Translations under genes and position numbers: made by a program
Shown here: positions 46,846-59,013 of the stretch, piece by piece
How positions within the stretch are numbered: the first letter of the stretch is position 1
Layout: each line of letters starts with the position of its first letter
The notes under the pieces: generated by a model
Told to the model about the DNA's origin: nothing
What the model saw: the letters and a program-made list of their open reading frames with translations, nothing else
Database searches by the model: none
Assembly (NCBI RefSeq): GCF_032854445.1
Contig: NC_088302.1
Span: 1,796,001-1,860,000 of the forward strand
DNA: 64,000 bases
Direction of reading: 5' to 3'
From: Liolophura sinensis
Taxonomy: Eukaryota > Mollusca > Polyplacophora > Chitonida > Chitonidae

Positions 46846-48195
46846 GAACAACCCCTGTGGCAATAATGTCACGCTAAGGGATGTCATCAGTGTTAACTCC
46901 TAGACCGTTAACGCTGAATCCATATAACGGCGATGCACAGCGTTTATGGTTCAATATACGTGTGTAACGGTCTCCCAAAAATTCACCTTTCTGAATTTCT
47001 ACTGTCATATTTTTTTGTTGGTATATCTGTTTTTGTGCTAACTTTTTTTTTATGTATGCCAACGAGGTATTTAACGATTCCACGCTGTGATGCTTGGTTC
47101 AATTTTTTTTTCAACAAAATCTCAGATACTTGAATTTGCATGCGAATATGTGAATTCATATGTGCAATGTATTTTGGGCCCGTTACAGAAAACAGGCACA
47201 TAATTTGGGGTAAATATGCTTTCCGGCAAACCATATAAGTTGTGCCAAACATGTGACTGTATTAAACTGAAGTGAGCTAGCCGTGGTCTAATGGTTTAAG
47301 GTCCTAGCCTTTGAAGCACTATATGACACGCTGTGCAGGCTAAGGTTAGCCTAAGCTACATGTGTGTGGATTACATATATACAGGTGACAGGTAAATGTG
47401 GCTATGAAAAAGCCTATGCACGCTGCACCAAGAAGACTGCACTATATAAAGTCAAAAACCGTGAAGTCCTCCATATTTTAATAGAATAATCTCCTTTCGG
47501 TAATTTGCCGCGTTTCTTTTCGGTCCTAAAAAACACATTGAGAGGTCACACTTGTGACTTGCTCAGCCGTGAATATTTATTCAGTTTATCATTCAATATC
47601 CGAGCGTGACGGAATGGGTATAATGGACAATGACACTCTTCAGACGGTCGCACGAACTATCACTAATCCAGGTGATAGCGGATCGTCAGTGGTGTTTCAG
47701 AGGAGCTAGTGCAAGTGCACGCACCAGCTGAGTATGTTAACACTTCCTGTTATCCAGTAAGCTGGACGCCCTGTGGGCCCTGGGCTCACTTGTACGAAGC
47801 CCCCTTAACGAGCACGTAACTATCTGCACGCGAGAGCTACACGTTTAACTGACCTTGCAAAAGTAGTCTTCTTTGATTTCTGAGTGTTGCTTAACGATGA
47901 GAAATGCTCATTTGTATTTTATATTGTGTAATGCATAAAAATGATATAAGGAATAAAGGTAAATAAGGAGGATGGAAATTACGAAACATCTTTACGACTG
48001 TTTATATAGTGGACGGATGTCATAAAGCATTCACTCACTAGAAGGCTTTTGCAATTATCTCATACCCGTATATATTATATTTGCCATTTGAATGGGCTGT
48101 AAATGTATTGTAATACCCGGGAATTGCCGGTTATGTTCACGGAAAGTCGTGAGCCAGGCCAGAACAGTACGTTTTAACCATTGCCGTGTACAGTG
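46846..48195. other. Non-coding region, no gene recognised
   Basis: Several T runs (47042-47052 and 47103-47112). A box A-like phrase GTGGTCTAATGG at 47283 has no box B partner. No gene supported. Confidence 0.5.
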
Positions 48196-48380
48196 CAGTA
48201 AAGAGTGTACCCACGAGAGGTTGAGAGGGTAGAGGTTGAAGGGATGGGGTGGGGTGGGTAGAGGTTGATGGGGTTTGGTGGGGTGGGTAGAGGTTGATGG
48301 GGGTGGTGTGGATGGTGGTTGATGGGATGGGGTGGGGTGGGTAGAGTTTGATGGGGTGGTGTGGGTGGTGGTTGAAGGTT
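48196..48380. repeat. G-rich minisatellite
   Basis: Imperfect repeats of the type GGGGTGGGTAGAGGTTGATG, in units of about 20-25 and multiples, occupy this block. The plus strand has many runs of three or four G within short distance, so G-quadruplex formation is possible. Confidence 0.85.
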
Positions 48381-48420
48381 TATTTCGGACACTCCGTCTC
48401 CCTCCACCTACAAACCTGAT

Positions 48421-48486
48421 CCCTGTCGTAGGAGTGAAATATTCTTGAGTACGGCCTTGAACACTAATCAGTAAATAAATAAATAA
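48421..48486 (+). mobile_element. SINE tail fragment
   Basis: AGTGAAATATTCTTGAGTAC, GGCC and a degenerate CACTAATCAGTAAATAAATA match the end of the first SINE family. Confidence 0.7.
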
Positions 48487-48489
48487 TGA

Positions 48490-49840
48490 TCAAATAAAAC
48501 TTTCACTAATAGTCCCTTTTAAACGACATATATTAGAATAAAACTTCCCGCTGAACAGTCTTTGTAAGGAATGAATGCGTTTCAAAGTTTCCAGAAATTG
48601 TCTCAGACTTTCGTATCTCAGTGTAGAACATACTGAATGAACATCATCAGTAACTACATGGTAATTACGATAGAAGTGTGTAATAATTACGACAAAGTAT
48701 GTCGTAATTAGGAGAAAGTTTGTCGTAATTACCAAAAGTACCTTGCAATCATGAGAATTAAGTGAAAATATCTTGTCATTATAAAAATGACGAGAAAGTA
48801 TCTTGTCATTCTCGTAATTACAAGATTTACATATATGTTTGGGAAATAGTTTTATGCTTGGCACTAACTGGCATCTGTGGTTTCAGAGTGATTCACAAAT
48901 GTATATAAATCGTCTTTATGTCACGTATATGATAAAGTCTGTAACGTTTCCGTTTGTGCGTTCCATGTATGAGCTGTTATTGTGCCGATTTATTTAAACT
49001 AGCATAACAATCAGAGTCAGAGATACAGTTATTCTGTGATTTACTCATGTTAGAGTTACACCCCCCCCCCCCCCCCCTTTTTGTTCTGTATACTGATTTG
49101 TTCATTGACGTGCATGGTACTTGTTCTTATTTTGTTACCTATACAGCAATGGTTACTGGGAGCACGACGCTGGGCATAGCGGAACCAGCCAAATTAACGT
49201 GAAGGCCGCAGCCCAGTGTTCCGCTCTGAAATCACTACATTATAGTTAGCTCCACAAGTGAAGAGGAAACCTGATTTGATATTGTATTAACGTAGATTAG
49301 TTGAGCACCACACGTACGGTGCAAGATTTGTTCATTGCTTCGGTTTAACATTGGGCTCATTGTTATAGTCGGAAACAGCTTACAACTTTTACGTTCAATT
49401 TATTACTCTTAGAAACCCAAACTTAGTCGCCTTACAACACGTCAAAGTATAAATTAATAAACGATCTATATGGAACAAGGGCAATAACTCTAATATCACA
49501 CATTTATTTGTTTGATTGCGGTAGCCAGGAATTATATGGGGAGAGGTAACTCGGCAGGGCCCGGAGTAACCAACGGCCCTCAGCTGGCTGACTCTAACAA
49601 TGTGACACAGATGTACCTTGGAGTAAATACTGGAAACAGTCTGTGATGCCATAAGTCCTACAGTGCATATTTATAATGTGTTACGCATCTGTAACTGTAT
49701 TATACTAAACACGAACATCTAACGAACTCATTATAGGTCCATTTGAATAACTGAGTGTAAACCCCCAGGTCAGATCTGCCCAAATCTCCAGGCCAGATCT
49801 GCTCTGGGTGTTCACCAGTAAGCTAGTCGCATCAGTAACC
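48490..49840. other. Non-coding region with poly(C) run
   Basis: A run of 17 C lies at 49061-49077. 48650-48835 contains loosely repeated GTAATTACGAGAAAGTATCTT-like phrases. No gene recognised. Confidence 0.5.
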
Positions 49841-50023
49841 AAGCCTTATGCTTGTGGGGGAGTGCCCATGGCCTGAGAGGGGGTGGGAGGTCACATGACC
49901 TCCGCACCCCAGCCTTGCCTTGCGGCCCTTTGTTTTAGCCCCATTCCCTCCAAGACAGCCGAGCAGTCAAGACGTGTGTTGCCAAGATCACAGGCAGTCT
50001 TCATTCATACATTTCACCCAGGT
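49841..50023. repeat. 183-bp duplicated block, copy 1
   Basis: It runs from AAGCCTTATGCTTGTGGGGG to TTTCACCCAGGT and is about 95 percent identical (nine differences by eye) to 50976-51158. It contains the palindrome AGGTCACATGACCT at 49890-49903. Copy 1 ends at CAG followed by GTAAGA, a consensus 5-prime splice site. It could be a duplicated leading exon, a short terminal repeat of a small element, or a plain segmental duplication. Confidence 0.9.
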
Positions 50024-50975
50024 AAGAATTTAACCCTTGTGGTCTCAGAACACTTCCATAAACTGATATATGTAATTGTTGTTGCATATGCAATTATCTG
50101 ACTGTGCCATATAGGATATATTATGTGCATCTTTTTGAGTAATTTAAGTTATTACTTCGGGTAGCCATTCACGAGTTAGTGTGATCTCTGCAAAGAGATA
50201 AACACATTTTAAAAGGATTGGCTGAATAGATTTCAGTAATTTATAATAAGAAACAGGTGGGATTACTGCTTCTCCCATCAACCTGTTTACAGTGAAAATA
50301 TTTGGTTAGCTGTGTTAGTTTGGGGTAAACCTTCACATTGAAACTATTAACCCACTTAAGTTCACTAGTTTTAAAAAGTGACCACTGTTTATTTAAATTA
50401 ATCTGGAATTTAAGGATTATATATATCAACTACTAGCTTTCGCCTAGACTTACTTGATCCCCTAACTTCCAAAACAGATAGTTCCTCTTACACTGGTTAA
50501 CACATGGTCAAGACTAATTCCTTTGTTCGAGCTGATCATGCCAGCCTCCAGTAGCTACAGACATGTGTATTGCCTCAGTATATGTAAGCAAGGTGGCAGC
50601 ACATCTGGAATGGATTAACTTCTCCTTGGCATCTATTGCCCCTGATGACCCCTGCTGGTTAATCTCATCCTATCAGCCCAGCCTCTGTCAAGTGGCTAAA
50701 CCAGATGGCTGCGCCAGCAGTACACAGGCCAAATGAAAACTTAGTACAACAGCAAACAATTGTAAAAAAAACTGTTCTGAGTTTTTGTATTTAGTTATGC
50801 CTCAGTGATTGTCCTAACACAACACAATCCTCAGAATTTATATATCACTGCAGATGCACATATACTGGAATTTATCATACTTTTGGACTTTTTGAGTCCA
50901 GTGTACATGTTCTCTATGGCCAATCAGTAAGCATTTGTTATTATTGTTGATAGATACATATATATATATACATAT
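50024..50975. other. Sequence between the two 183-bp copies
   Basis: About 950 bases of AT-rich sequence without coding potential. Nothing resembles retroelement protein, so a classical autonomous LTR element is unlikely. Confidence 0.5.
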
Positions 50976-51158
50976 AAGCCTTATGCTTGTGGGGGAGTGC
51001 CCATGGCCTGAGAGGGGGTGGGAGGTCACATGACCTCTGCACCCCAGCCTTGCCTTGTGGCCCTTTGTTTTAGCCCCATTCCCTCCACGACAACCGAGCA
51101 GTCAAGACGTGTTTTGCTAAAATCACAGCCAGTCTTCATTCATACATTTCATCCAGGT
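50976..51158. repeat. 183-bp duplicated block, copy 2
   Basis: Same length as copy 1, with the palindrome AGGTCACATGACCT kept at 51025-51038. At its end the splice-like CAG is followed by GTGTTG instead of GTAAGA. Confidence 0.9.
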
Positions 51159-51985
51159 GTTGTACCGTCGTGACTGCCAGACGTTATCCTCTAGGCTGCT
51201 TCTCCTTGTGAGTCCCTCAGTAGGAACACTGTCCAAACTCAGAAGGAAGGAAGGAAGGGAAGAAACATATTTACAGATACTCCTACTCTTACACTGATTA
51301 CATCTGTCCCACGTAATAAATTCTCAGGCTGTGGCATTTGTGAAAACCCACCAGAGCATTTGCATTTCTTTGTCCAGCATATATTTAATACTTGTTTCCC
51401 CAAAAGCCAGTTACGTGTCCACCCGACAACGTAAGATAGTCTCGCAGGCGATTCAACCGCAGACAAACAGGTCTTACATGATCAAAGAAAATTACAACAG
51501 GACCACGTGGTTCAATACTGAAACAAATGTACTCAAGTAATTCAAAGTACAGCTACAATGATTATCGGTATTGGTGTACATTCATGTATTACAGCTATTA
51601 AAACAAAAATACAATTAATCAAACATCTTGATTATATACATATGTTGATCTAATTATTTACGGACGCTTACACAACACGCGCCAGTATTTTATCGCAATC
51701 CACAATATCAATTCTAAACTGTCAACTTCAATGTTTTCCACAACATACATGTATAATATTTTCCAGCCTCGTTCCTCCTCATTGTCCACATACGTGATTT
51801 TGAATGCCGGGTTGATCCTTCTATTATCACCACTTCAGGCCAAATGATCTGTATTTCTACTACACTGTTACTACTCCCCCAATTAGGCACGTCTCATCAC
51901 TTCAATACTATCAGAGCTGAAGCCTTTTCTATTTTACATTTGAACGACAGATGTGACGTCAAGCACACTATTTTCTGCGCAGTTG
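51159..51985. other. Non-coding region, no gene recognised
   Basis: A short GGAA run at 51241-51262. Open frames up to 75 codons overlap on both strands and show no domain. Confidence 0.5.
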
Positions 51986-51987
51986 AT

Positions 51988-52195
51988 TATGTTGCCCTTC
52001 CTATGGTCTGGCGCAATGTAAGGCTGTAACACAGACGAGACGAGACAAATTATTTAGATGGCACAGAACTTTTAATGGAAGATGGCGGACGACCAATCTC
52101 AATACAGCGTATACAATATCACATCATAATTCCGGGCAGAGTATTTCCCCCTGAATTAGAATGTCACTGAGAGCTGCCTCCCCTAAATCGCTACA
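51988..52195 (-). mobile_element. Remnant of a second, related gypsy element: LTR variant and leader
   Basis: 52025-52195 (171 bp) begins with the same 65 or so bases as the LTRs at 52576 and 59014 (TGTAACACAGACGAGACGAG through GATGGCGGAC) and ends with the same CGCTACA, but its middle is different. 51988-52024 (TTGCCCTTCC through GCAATGTAAGGC) matches the leader inside the right LTR of the main element. This is therefore the 5-prime LTR and first bases of another copy or subfamily on the same strand, cut off at 51988. Confidence 0.82.
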
Positions 52196-52575
52196 ATAAC
52201 TAGCGGGTTTATGTACACCCGTTCGAACATTGACTGAATTAAAGTCCCAATATTATACAGGTAACTACACTGAGCTCTTAGGGTTACTTGTATCATGAAT
52301 ACAAATGCATCAAAACTATGAACTAATGCCATACTAGTGTAGCTTTATATCTCAGACTAATTCTAACAAGGATTTAACACTCTTGGGCTTGTAACAACAA
52401 CAACACCTTGATAAACAGTAAACGAACATGTACTTTTAGAGTTATGAACTATTCTTCCACAAATATCTTCAAAGCTAACCGCATTATATAAGTTTTTATA
52501 GATCAGCTAGGAACTACAACACAACAAGAACTAAATGGCGTGTTACCGAGGGGCAGATGGCTTCTGAATCTTACC

Positions 52576-52783
52576 TGTAACACAGACGAGACGAGACAAA
52601 TTATTTAGATGGCACAGAACTTTTAATGGAAGATGGCGGACAACCAGTCTCATCCTCCCAATCAACCAATCAGAACGATCGTTTTACTCAGAGTCAACGC
52701 ACATGTTGTAAATTCCCCTCCTGTGTAACACCTAAGAGTTATGTCCCTTAGAACAACATTGCTAATTACCTACGATCGCTACA
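52576..52783 (-). repeat. 3-prime LTR of the gypsy element, 208 bp
   Basis: Plus-strand reading starts TGTAACACAGACGAGACGAG and ends ACCTACGATCGCTACA. It shows no difference from 59014-59221. The short length is within the range of small gypsy LTRs. Confidence 0.95.
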
Positions 52784-52795
52784 CTCTCCCCCTCT
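52784..52795 (-). promoter_or_regulatory. Polypurine tract of the gypsy element
   Basis: On the minus strand AGAGGGGGAGAG immediately precedes TGTAGCG, the first bases of the 3-prime LTR. This is the primer for plus-strand DNA synthesis in LTR elements. Confidence 0.9.
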
Positions 52796-53277
52796 AAATA
52801 AATGTCGTCCCGACATTAGCTAGGTTCATGGCTCATCCACACTTCAACTGATTCCACCAAATCTATCGCTACATCACCGATGAGATAATAACCTAGGCAT
52901 ATTCAACGCAAAATTTTATTAGATGGCCAGTCTAACAAAATCCATGTCAAATTTCTGTTCTCAACAGATTCATGTGATGCTACTTCTACTCTTAGGTTGG
53001 AAAACTACACTACCTTGCCGGTTTTCCAATCTTTCCTAAAACTGTATTGAAAACAGCAACATTTCAGTGGATCACGTCTAAAGTCTCGTGCCCTGGTACT
53101 ACTCAACAGCTGAATCAACTATAACTGACCATCACTTCTACTAAAATTCAACAATCCCAATGTCCTGGGTCAGTTCAAAATTTAAACAGCAAAATCTACA
53201 AAGGAAATGTTATTTAACACTTAACTGCCAGAGTTCACAGTCCCAACAATCAAGTCTTCAATTTACTGACACACTGG

Positions 53278-56200
53278 TTACAATGGGGTCCACAACATCG
53301 GAAATGGTGAACCTATCCCCAGGGGAAAAAACTGCCATGGCCACGCCACGGTTACTCCGTCACAATTTACTGTCCTCAAACAAGGCGGCGATCGGTACTC
53401 AGTAACATTTCCCATTGTGTCGTAAGTCAGCCGGGACGGTGGTTTGATTGTCCTCTTGGATCGTTGTCTCTGTCGCACAGTTCCATTATCTTCGTTGTCA
53501 CAATCGGAACTGGAATGAACACTATCACTGGCCGCATCCGATCCACTGTAGAGAGTGTCCTCGTGTTGTGTCACTTCAGTTCTCGGAATGAAGGACTCAG
53601 CCTGAGGGTTAAGCTTGAATGGACCCTGTCGTTGATCTACAAACCACTCTTGCCAATCAAGATCAGTATCCGAATCAGTCTCTGGGTGTTCCACAGTGTC
53701 GCGCTTCCCTTTTTTCTTCACTTTTCGAGGTGTTTCTGACTTTGCTCGAGTACGCTTTGGCAGCTCCAATGGAAGATTATCACAAGGCAGAAGTAAATTT
53801 CTGTGTAATGTCCGAACTTTGCCAGTTCCATCCTCAGCTTTCACTTGATAGACAGGACTGTCATCTCCTAGGCGCTGAAGGACGACATGCACCTTGTCTT
53901 CCCACCACGATCTCAGTTTTCCAGGTCCACCTCGTTCTGATAAATTCCGGACAAGAACCCTGTCATTTGGCTGAAGGATGTTTGACATCATTTTGCTGTC
54001 GTAGTTCTTCTTGCCCTTTGCTGCTGATTTTGCTGCTGTTTCAGAAGCCAGTCTGTACGCTTGTTTCATATTTGTTTCCCACTCATGGACGTACTGTTTG
54101 TGAGTCTTGGCATTTTTCGGTGTCTGAATGTCAAACAAGATGTCCACAGGAAGACGAGGAGATCGTCCGAACAATAGGAAAAACGGCGAATAACCTGTAG
54201 AATCATTCTTCGTACAGTTGTAGGCGTGTACAAGTTTGTTCACGTGTTCTTTCCAGTTAGGCTTCTCTCTAGAGGACAAGGTTTTCAACATGGTTAAAAT
54301 TGTTCGATTAAACCGTTCTGCTTTCCCATTTCCTTGTGGGTGGTAGGGGGTTGTTCTCGAGCTAACCATGCCACAAAGTTTCTGTAGGTGACAAAACAAC
54401 TCGTTCTGGAATTCCCCACCCTGATCGTGGTGAAGACGTGCCGGAAATCCGAAACGGGGAATAAAGTCACTGAAAATCCGTTCAGCCGCAGTTTTCCCAG
54501 CCTTATTCCTTGTGGGGTACACTTGCGCAAAGCGAGTAAAGTGGTCAACAACTACTAACAAGTACTCGAACCCACCCTTAGCTTTTTCCAGATGGACAAA
54601 GTCAATGCACACCAGTTCGAATGGTGAGCTGGTCACAATTGGTTAGAGAGGTGCTCGAGTAGCTTTGGTTGGCACCTTGTCCTTGAGACACCCACACTCA
54701 CTGTTGACGTAATGTTCTACCTCAGCCGTCATCTTAGGCCAATAGAAGCGCTCTCGTATCAGTGAGATCACTCGTTCAGCGCCCATGTGTCCCATATTGT
54801 CATGCAGTTCTTTAATAACAAGTATTCGCCACTTCTTTGGAAGCACAATCTGAGTACGTTCTGTTCCTCCAGGTAATGTGTTCTTCCTCACGAGCACACC
54901 ATTTCCGTCGAAGCTCAGCTTGCTGAATTCTTTCAGCAGTTATAAGGGTACTTCCGTCTGTTTGAATGAAGGGCGCTTGCCAGTTTTGACATGCGGTATC
55001 ACAACACCAATGTCTTCATCGCCCTCCTGCGCTTTAATAATCTCTTCCAAGGGTATTCTTTGCAACGGTGTAGCACAGTCGGTCACCTTGAACTCTGCCA
55101 CAAGGTTTACATCACTAGACACCGAAGCAATTAGAACATTGTCCAGACGGTTTGTAGTATTTACACCACTAATGATAGCTTGCAAGGCATCCTGAACAAT
55201 GACCTCTGGGTGTTGTTTCCTGGCTTCATTGATATCAAGAGGCATCCTTGAAAGCCCATCGGCATCACAGTTTGTTTTACCTGGTTTATACCTTATTGTG
55301 AATTCAAAGTCCGACAATTCGGCAACCCATCTGTGCCGTGTACTGTCCAGTTTGGCACTTGTTAAGATATAGGTCAATGGGTTGTTGTCACTAAAAACCT
55401 CAAATCCCGGAGAGTAATATAGGTAATCACGAAATCTCTCGCAGATCGCCCATTTCAGGGCTAGGAACTCTAATTTCCCCGAATGCAGGTGATACTTCTC
55501 TTCTGCAGGAGTTAACGTCCTCGACCCATAGGCAACCACAGCGAACTGTCCATTGTCCCTCGTTTGGTATAACACAGCTCCTAAGCCCTTCTGCGCTGCA
55601 TCCACATGAAGAATGAACTTCTTACCAAAATCTGGGTACGCCATAACATGTTCGGACAGCAGATCATCAACCAGTTCCTCTAGTGTTTCTTGATGTTCTG
55701 CAGTCCACTGGACAGTTTGTTTAGGATTTACTTGGGCGTACTTGGACTTTTTACACAGTTTTGACTTCTGAGGGGAATCTTTCCTTTTCAAGAGATCATA
55801 CAGCAGTTTCGCTCGTCTAGAAAAGTTGGCCAAGTATTTTCGGTAATATCCGAGGAAGCCTAACATCTGCCTCAGCTGTCCTACCGTCTGTGGAGGTGTG
55901 TCTTTGAGTTTTCGCACAGGCTCTTTCTCAGCCGGGTCCATCCGATAGCCATCCTTTGACACCAGGTGGCCAAGATATCGAACCTCCTCTCGAAACATCT
56001 CACACTTCTTTGGTTTCAGTTTTATCCCTCTGTCCCTGAGACGGCGAAGCACTTTCCTAGTGTGCTGAAGGTGGTCGTCGAAGGTATCGCTGAACACGAG
56101 TACATCGTCCAAGTAGGGAATACAGATCTTGTCCCGCATGTCACTAAGGACTTCCTCCATAAAGGATTGAAAGACGCCTGGCCCACCCGAAAGGCCGAAG

Positions 56201-57777
56201 GGAATCCTATTCCATTCGTACAGTCCCCAGGGACTAATGAATGCTGTCATGTGCCGACACTCTTCCTTTACAAACCCTTGATGGTAGGCTTTCCCTTGAT
56301 CCAGTAGGGAAAACCAGCATTTTCCACCTAAAGTGTTCAAGGCATCCTGGATTCTTGGGAATGGCAGCCTTGCCAGAACAGTCTTCCGATTTAGCTTCCG
56401 GTAGTCTATACAAAGACGCAGAGAGCCGTCCTTTTTCCGGACGCAAACCATTGGGCTAGAAAACTGTGATTTACTTTTCCTTACCCACTCATTCTCGATC
56501 AGCGTTATTAAATAGTCTTTGACTTCCTGGTAGAGAGGAACTGGCACGGATATGTAGTTCTGCTGAACTGGTGAATCATCTGTTAACTTAATGTCTAACT
56601 GCAGGTCTGGGGCAAAGCCAATGTCATTTTCATCCCTTGCAAACACGGAAGATTCTTCATACAACATTTGCCTGACTTTACATTTCTGTTCTTCTGTTAG
56701 ACAACTGTTTGTTAAGTCGATTGGCGGATGCCACAGTTCCTTTCCATGATTATGTGTAACACCTGACTGTGAAGTTTCTACAGACTTTACAACATTTATG
56801 GGAATGACCGTTTGAATTTGATGCAATGTGCCAACATGGCAACCTCCTTTAATACTAACTTCTTGTGTTAACCCATTTGTTACAATTACATCAACAGCCA
56901 CTCTGGTCCCTCTGTTAACAGTCACCAATGAACCATGAACCTGTACACCTTCAGGCCACAACTGCTCCACATTTGGCTCAAACATTACATCTGAACGATC
57001 ATCGACTCTGGCTCTTGAGAAACATTTCACTACAACAGTCTCTCCGGCTGGCGCTTTGTAGCTTTTTCTACCTGTAGTTACAAAACCCAATTCTGTGTTT
57101 GTTTTCTGATTAATTAAGTTAACCACAGCAGTTAATGTTCTCTTATCTATAGTGGGTAAACCTGACTGAATCAAATTAACCTTAAAGTCAAGTCCAGTTT
57201 CACTACTGTTGTCCAGATAGAGTTTGATCACATTGTATCCTATAATAGGCTCACTCATGCCCTTTACATCGGACACCAGGAATGGGACACTAAGTTCCTG
57301 ACTACTACGGTCTCCTAGTAAACGGAAGTTTATTGGGATCCAACCCTTGAATGGAATATTGATCCCATTAGCAGCTGATACTGTTAAATTACTGTCTCCA
57401 AGGATATCTGCCATAGGTTTTATTTCCGATTGAGGTAAGTGTTCTTTAACCCAGTGAATTGGCAAGAGACACACCTGTGCCCCAGTGTCCCACAAAACTT
57501 CAGTTTTTATTCCCTCTAAAGTACACAGCATTTTACACCTGTTGCCAACTAAATTTATCATCTGTACTTGAGTTCTGGTTGTTCGTTCTGGCCGTAAACA
57601 ATCTCGTGGTTTTTCCAGTTGTTGAATGGCTGAACACACATATTTATGACTTGGCCAATGTACTGTTTGACAGTCTATTGAACAGTATGCAACGGAATTA
57701 CATCCGGTACACTGCAACACCTTTGTCAGCATTTTGCCACACTGAATGCAGCCTGGTGGGGATTCATTCCTGGCCAT
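53278..57777 (-). pseudogene. Pol polyprotein with N-terminal MYND finger, two in-frame stops
   Basis: One frame of about 1500 codons runs from the ATG at 57777 to 53278, broken only by TAA at 54940-54942 and TAA at 54643-54645. Domains by residue: a MYND-type zinc finger (C10, C13, C23, C26, C32, C36, H44, C48, with [18 protein letters not shown]), an aspartic protease ([15 protein letters not shown] at 97-100), RT with IDYRKLN and [10 protein letters not shown] (Y at 555), and RNase H ([35 protein letters not shown]). The two stops lie between RNase H and the integrase zinc domain (HDNMGHMGAERV, CGCLKDK), and between that and the core. The integrase core keeps [19 protein letters not shown] and [14 protein letters not shown], and a C-terminal GPY/F-like part follows ([13 protein letters not shown]). 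All catalytic residues seen are intact. Only the stops disable it. Confidence 0.92.
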
Positions 57778-58922
57778 CACTCTCCCCTCTGTGGTGACCT
57801 GTTGTCGTTTCCCGAACGGTTTCCTTTCCCCACGCGTTTCCTAGCTTTACATCCAGCCTTGAAATGTTCCTCTGATCCACAAATAAAACAGTGGTTACAT
57901 TTCTCTGCACCAGATTTTCTGCAATTTTGACAGCCCCTTTTTGTCTGACGCTTGGCTAGTTCTTCTCTCATAGCCATAACCTCCGTTTTTAAGTCACGAA
58001 CAAGAGCAGTCATGTTGTCTACTGTATCATCCCTTGTTTCTCTATCTGCCTGTGCTGAGTGTACTCCGGCCTTCTTGATTTTTACTGTCCCACTTTTTGT
58101 TTGTCTCTCCTCATACGCAGACATGGACTTTGTAACTGCATCAACAATTTCTTCATCTGTTGGATTTCCCTCCAACAACTCCTTCATGTCCTGACTGACA
58201 GCCACATCCCTCAGTCCAGTATGGATAGAACGCAATGTCCTTCTTCGCACTAACAGAGGGTCGCACATTAACCCGGAATCATCTTCTCGTGACGCAAAAA
58301 CAACTTTTTGTCCCAGGTCCAGAATTCTCAAGGTGAAGTCTAAGGTGTCTTCTTTGGTGTCTTGTGATGCTTCACACAACAGTTTATACAGGTCTGTAGC
58401 TGAATCTTCCTTGAAGTATCGTCGGAGCAATTTCCTTAACACAAGCAAGTCCAGATCTGTTTTCCCCTCGAGATAACTTCGAAGGCACTGTGATGGGTGG
58501 ACTGCTGTCACGACTGCATCAAGAATCTCTGCTTCACTGTACCCCTTCAGTTCTGCGGTTTGTAGCTGACGTATCACATTAGTAAAACTGATACCAGCGG
58601 ATCCATTTATTTGTCCAGTGAATTTCAAGTCCTTTTTGAAAACCTTGTAGTTGTCTGCTGACTTCTCATCAGCGTGAACTTGTTTGCTACCTTTCATGGC
58701 TGTCTCCAAAGTTTTGAGTAGCTGGCCTAGACGTGGTGGCCCATCTTCCTCATCTGCAGAACATACGGCTATGTATTTTTCGATAGCACGTAGCCACTCA
58801 GTTTTCCCACTGTCTTCTAATTTCACCGGAATCTTCAACTTATTGATGGTATCAAGTAGTTTCTCTGGGGCCTGCTGGTACAATAACGCCTTAATCTCGA
58901 ACTCGGCCTCCACAGAACCCAT
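57777..58922 (-). CDS. Gag protein of the gypsy element
   Basis: An intact frame of 381 codons from the ATG at 58922 ([20 protein letters not shown]). A few codons upstream stay open back to a TAA but contain no in-frame ATG, so this start is chosen. The first two thirds is a helical matrix/capsid region (examples [58 protein letters not shown]). A coiled-coil-like segment follows ([20 protein letters not shown]). The C-terminus is cysteine-rich and basic: [15 protein letters not shown], then the CCHC knuckle [14 protein letters not shown] for RNA binding. The stop TGA at 57779-57777 overlaps the first base of the pol ATG. The family role is the capsid of virus-like particles that package the element RNA. 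Confidence 0.9.
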   Translation of the reverse strand: MGSVEAEFEIKALLYQQAPEKLLDTINKLKIPVKLEDSGKTEWLRAIEKYIAVCSADEEDGPPRLGQLLKTLETAMKGSKQVHADEKSADNYKVFKKDLKFTGQINGSAGISFTNVIRQLQTAELKGYSEAEILDAVVTAVHPSQCLRSYLEGKTDLDLLVLRKLLRRYFKEDSATDLYKLLCEASQDTKEDTLDFTLRILDLGQKVVFASREDDSGLMCDPLLVRRRTLRSIHTGLRDVAVSQDMKELLEGNPTDEEIVDAVTKSMSAYEERQTKSGTVKIKKAGVHSAQADRETRDDTVDNMTALVRDLKTEVMAMREELAKRQTKRGCQNCRKSGAEKCNHCFICGSEEHFKAGCKARKRVGKGNRSGNDNRSPQRGE

Positions 58923-59013
58923 TGCCGCACTACCGCTGACTGGCACACATTTGTCTTATCCTGGCAAGCTCGCCAAAATGTTGCCCTTCCTCTGGTCTGG
59001 CGCAATGTAAGGC

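Noticed and set aside
47278-47350. tRNA gene or SINE head (GTGGTCTAATGG)
   Set aside because: A box A-like phrase only. No box B at the right distance and no acceptor stem.
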